This document shows, one piece after another, positions 41,703 through 42,433 of a stretch of 42,433 nt of DNA. A model generated the notes under the pieces. It was not told the DNA's origin. It searched no databases and saw only the letters and a program-made list of their open reading frames with translations. Both the position numbers and the translations under genes were made by a program. Source of the stretch: Dehalococcoidia bacterium (GTDB lineage Bacteria > Chloroflexota > Dehalococcoidia > SHYB01); contig SHYB01000017.1 of the NCBI GenBank assembly GCA_009693015.1, positions 1 to 42,433 of the forward strand, written 5' to 3'. Numbering within the stretch: position 1 is the first letter of the stretch; every line of letters starts with the position of its first letter.

Positions 41703-42140
41703 AATCTGTACCCACGCCATCGTCTTCGATGGCCGCAGCGTCAGCAGCACCCGCGGCTCATTCTTCCTGTCCTTGTACAACTGCCGCGCCATCTCCGGCG
41801 TATGCCCTTCCCCCACGATCCGCCCCAGCACATCCAGCGCCGCCTTCCGCGACAAATCCACCTCCACCGCGCCGGACACCACCACCACCCCCTCCCCGTC
41901 GCGTTCGTTCACCTGCCCCCGGATAATCAGCGAAACCCTGGCGTCCCGCGCGATATTCCGGTACTTCACCCGGTCCGTCGTCGTCGTCATCTTGAACGCG
42001 CCGTCCTCGTACAGAAACCCCACCGGCGTCATGTGCGGCGTGCCGTTGGCGTTGATCGTCGCCAGCACCGTTTTCGGCCGGCTGTGAAGAAACCGCTCCC
42101 ACTCCTCCGCCGCGAACTTCCGTCGTCTCGACGTATCCAT
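41682..42140 (-). CDS. PPOX-fold (pyridoxamine 5'-phosphate oxidase-like) protein, possibly F420- or flavin-binding
   Basis: This is 152 residues from the ATG at 42140, with GAGGTGA upstream. The split-barrel flavin-reductase-like signature is clear: RPKTVLATINANGTPHMTPV, 'DGAFKMTTTTDRVKYRNIAR' and ARVSLIIRGQ. The PxxxPVGF and TT-x-x-R-x-K-Y-x-N segments are typical of small Rv1155-like F420-dependent enzymes. The cofactor is inferred from an LLM/F420-type enzyme elsewhere in the window and is not shown by sequence. The 3' end is tandemly duplicated downstream. Confidence 0.82.
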   Translation of the reverse strand: MDTSRRRKFAAEEWERFLHSRPKTVLATINANGTPHMTPVGFLYEDGAFKMTTTTDRVKYRNIARDARVSLIIRGQVNERDGEGVVVVSGAVEVDLSRKAALDVLGRIVGEGHTPEMARQLYKDRKNEPRVLLTLRPSKTMAWVQIGRSAVR

Positions 42141-42393
42141 TGCTCACCTCGCTTCCCCAAGTGCCGCCAGCCTACCGCATAACCTGTTGATTGAACAGCG
42201 GTTCCTACCCTCCCAGGGTCTTGTAGTGTTCGTTGAAGACACCCTCGTTGCAGGCACATCGTGAGCTATCTGGCGGCTGAGTCGGCGCTTCACGTCCGCG
42301 GCGGGATTTGGGGGGGAAGTCAAGGTTTGTTGTCTATGCAGAGCCCCGGTACGCCTTCGTAACCGAGGCGAAGAATCCATCCCTCTGCGCCCG
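42141..42393. other. Intergenic region without a recognised gene
   Basis: Several short open frames lie here but none shows family-like sequence. CTGTTGATTGAACAG (42184-42198) is a small hairpin with a five-base loop. Confidence 0.5.
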
Positions 42394-42433
42394 CTAGTTG
42401 AACCACCCTTCGGCGAGGTCCCTCCACTCGGGG
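42394..42433 (-). CDS. Possible C-terminal end of a gene running in from the right edge
   Basis: Twelve codons on the minus strand read PEWRDLAEGWFN then TAG (42396-42394). The composition looks protein-like, but it is too short to identify. It may belong to a gene starting beyond 42433. Confidence 0.25.
   Translation of the reverse strand, partial: PEWRDLAEGWFN

Overview
The window is GC-rich bacterial chromosome, densely coded, with short intergenic gaps and most starts preceded by GGAGG-like ribosome binding sites. My best guess is a Chloroflexota bacterium, probably near Dehalococcoidia/SAR202. That rests on the mix of genes: Ala/Pro/Thr-linker ABC solute-binding lipoproteins, an alpha-only ADP-forming acyl-CoA synthetase, a UGSC-type selenoprotein, a K+-dependent-type membrane pyrophosphatase, an F420-type luciferase-like oxidoreductase, and many interspersed hairpin repeats. 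No 16S gene is present, so this is inference.

Layout. 1-3270 (minus): a CopD-like membrane protein and the cytochrome c maturation genes ccmE-ccmF-ccmH (ccmH cut by the window edge). 3452-4348: a tandem-GNAT acetyltransferase. 4442-8345: two paralogous family-5 substrate-binding lipoproteins, with a duplicated leader and no permease nearby. 8424-13812 (minus): a probable operon of SurA-like foldase, threonine synthase, GTP cyclohydrolase I, a BioF2/FemAB-like acyltransferase and a GT4 glycosyltransferase. 13918-15074 (minus): rpsF-ssb-rpsR. 15196-15801: a frame-broken gene in a less GC-rich patch. 15874-17124: glyA. 17283-20407 (plus): a small EthD-like protein, an SDR epimerase and a DHA2-type MFS exporter. 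20501-22604 (minus): a truncated pseudogene, an alpha/beta hydrolase and an LLM oxidoreductase; the last two are driven by near-identical duplicated promoters. 22779-24229 (plus): a ComB-like phosphatase and a CrcB fluoride channel.

24437-26513 (minus) is the most interesting block: an acyl-CoA synthetase alpha subunit followed by a gene with an in-frame TGA in the motif G-D-U-G-S-C, with a SECIS-like hairpin just downstream. I read it as a selenocysteine protein of the UGSC family. The rest holds yvcK, a glycosyltransferase remnant, tRNA-Glu(TTC), a CheX-like protein, a DrrAB-type ABC exporter, alaS, a DUF2889 protein, ruvX, two tandem aldo/keto reductases, aroE, a PAP2-like membrane protein, hppA and a PPOX-fold protein whose 3' end is tandemly duplicated.

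A second theme is intergenic. Four copies of a roughly 105-135 bp two-hairpin repeat, plus a divergent fifth, sit between genes. The second stem shows compensatory base changes and is followed by pyrimidine/T-rich sequence, so it may double as a terminator. Two copies carry other repeat-like sequence inside a hairpin loop. Recognisable sigma70-type promoters (TTGACA-like, N16-18, TAnnAT-like) precede most transcription units. All calls come from reading the sequence and recalled family knowledge; no database search was run.
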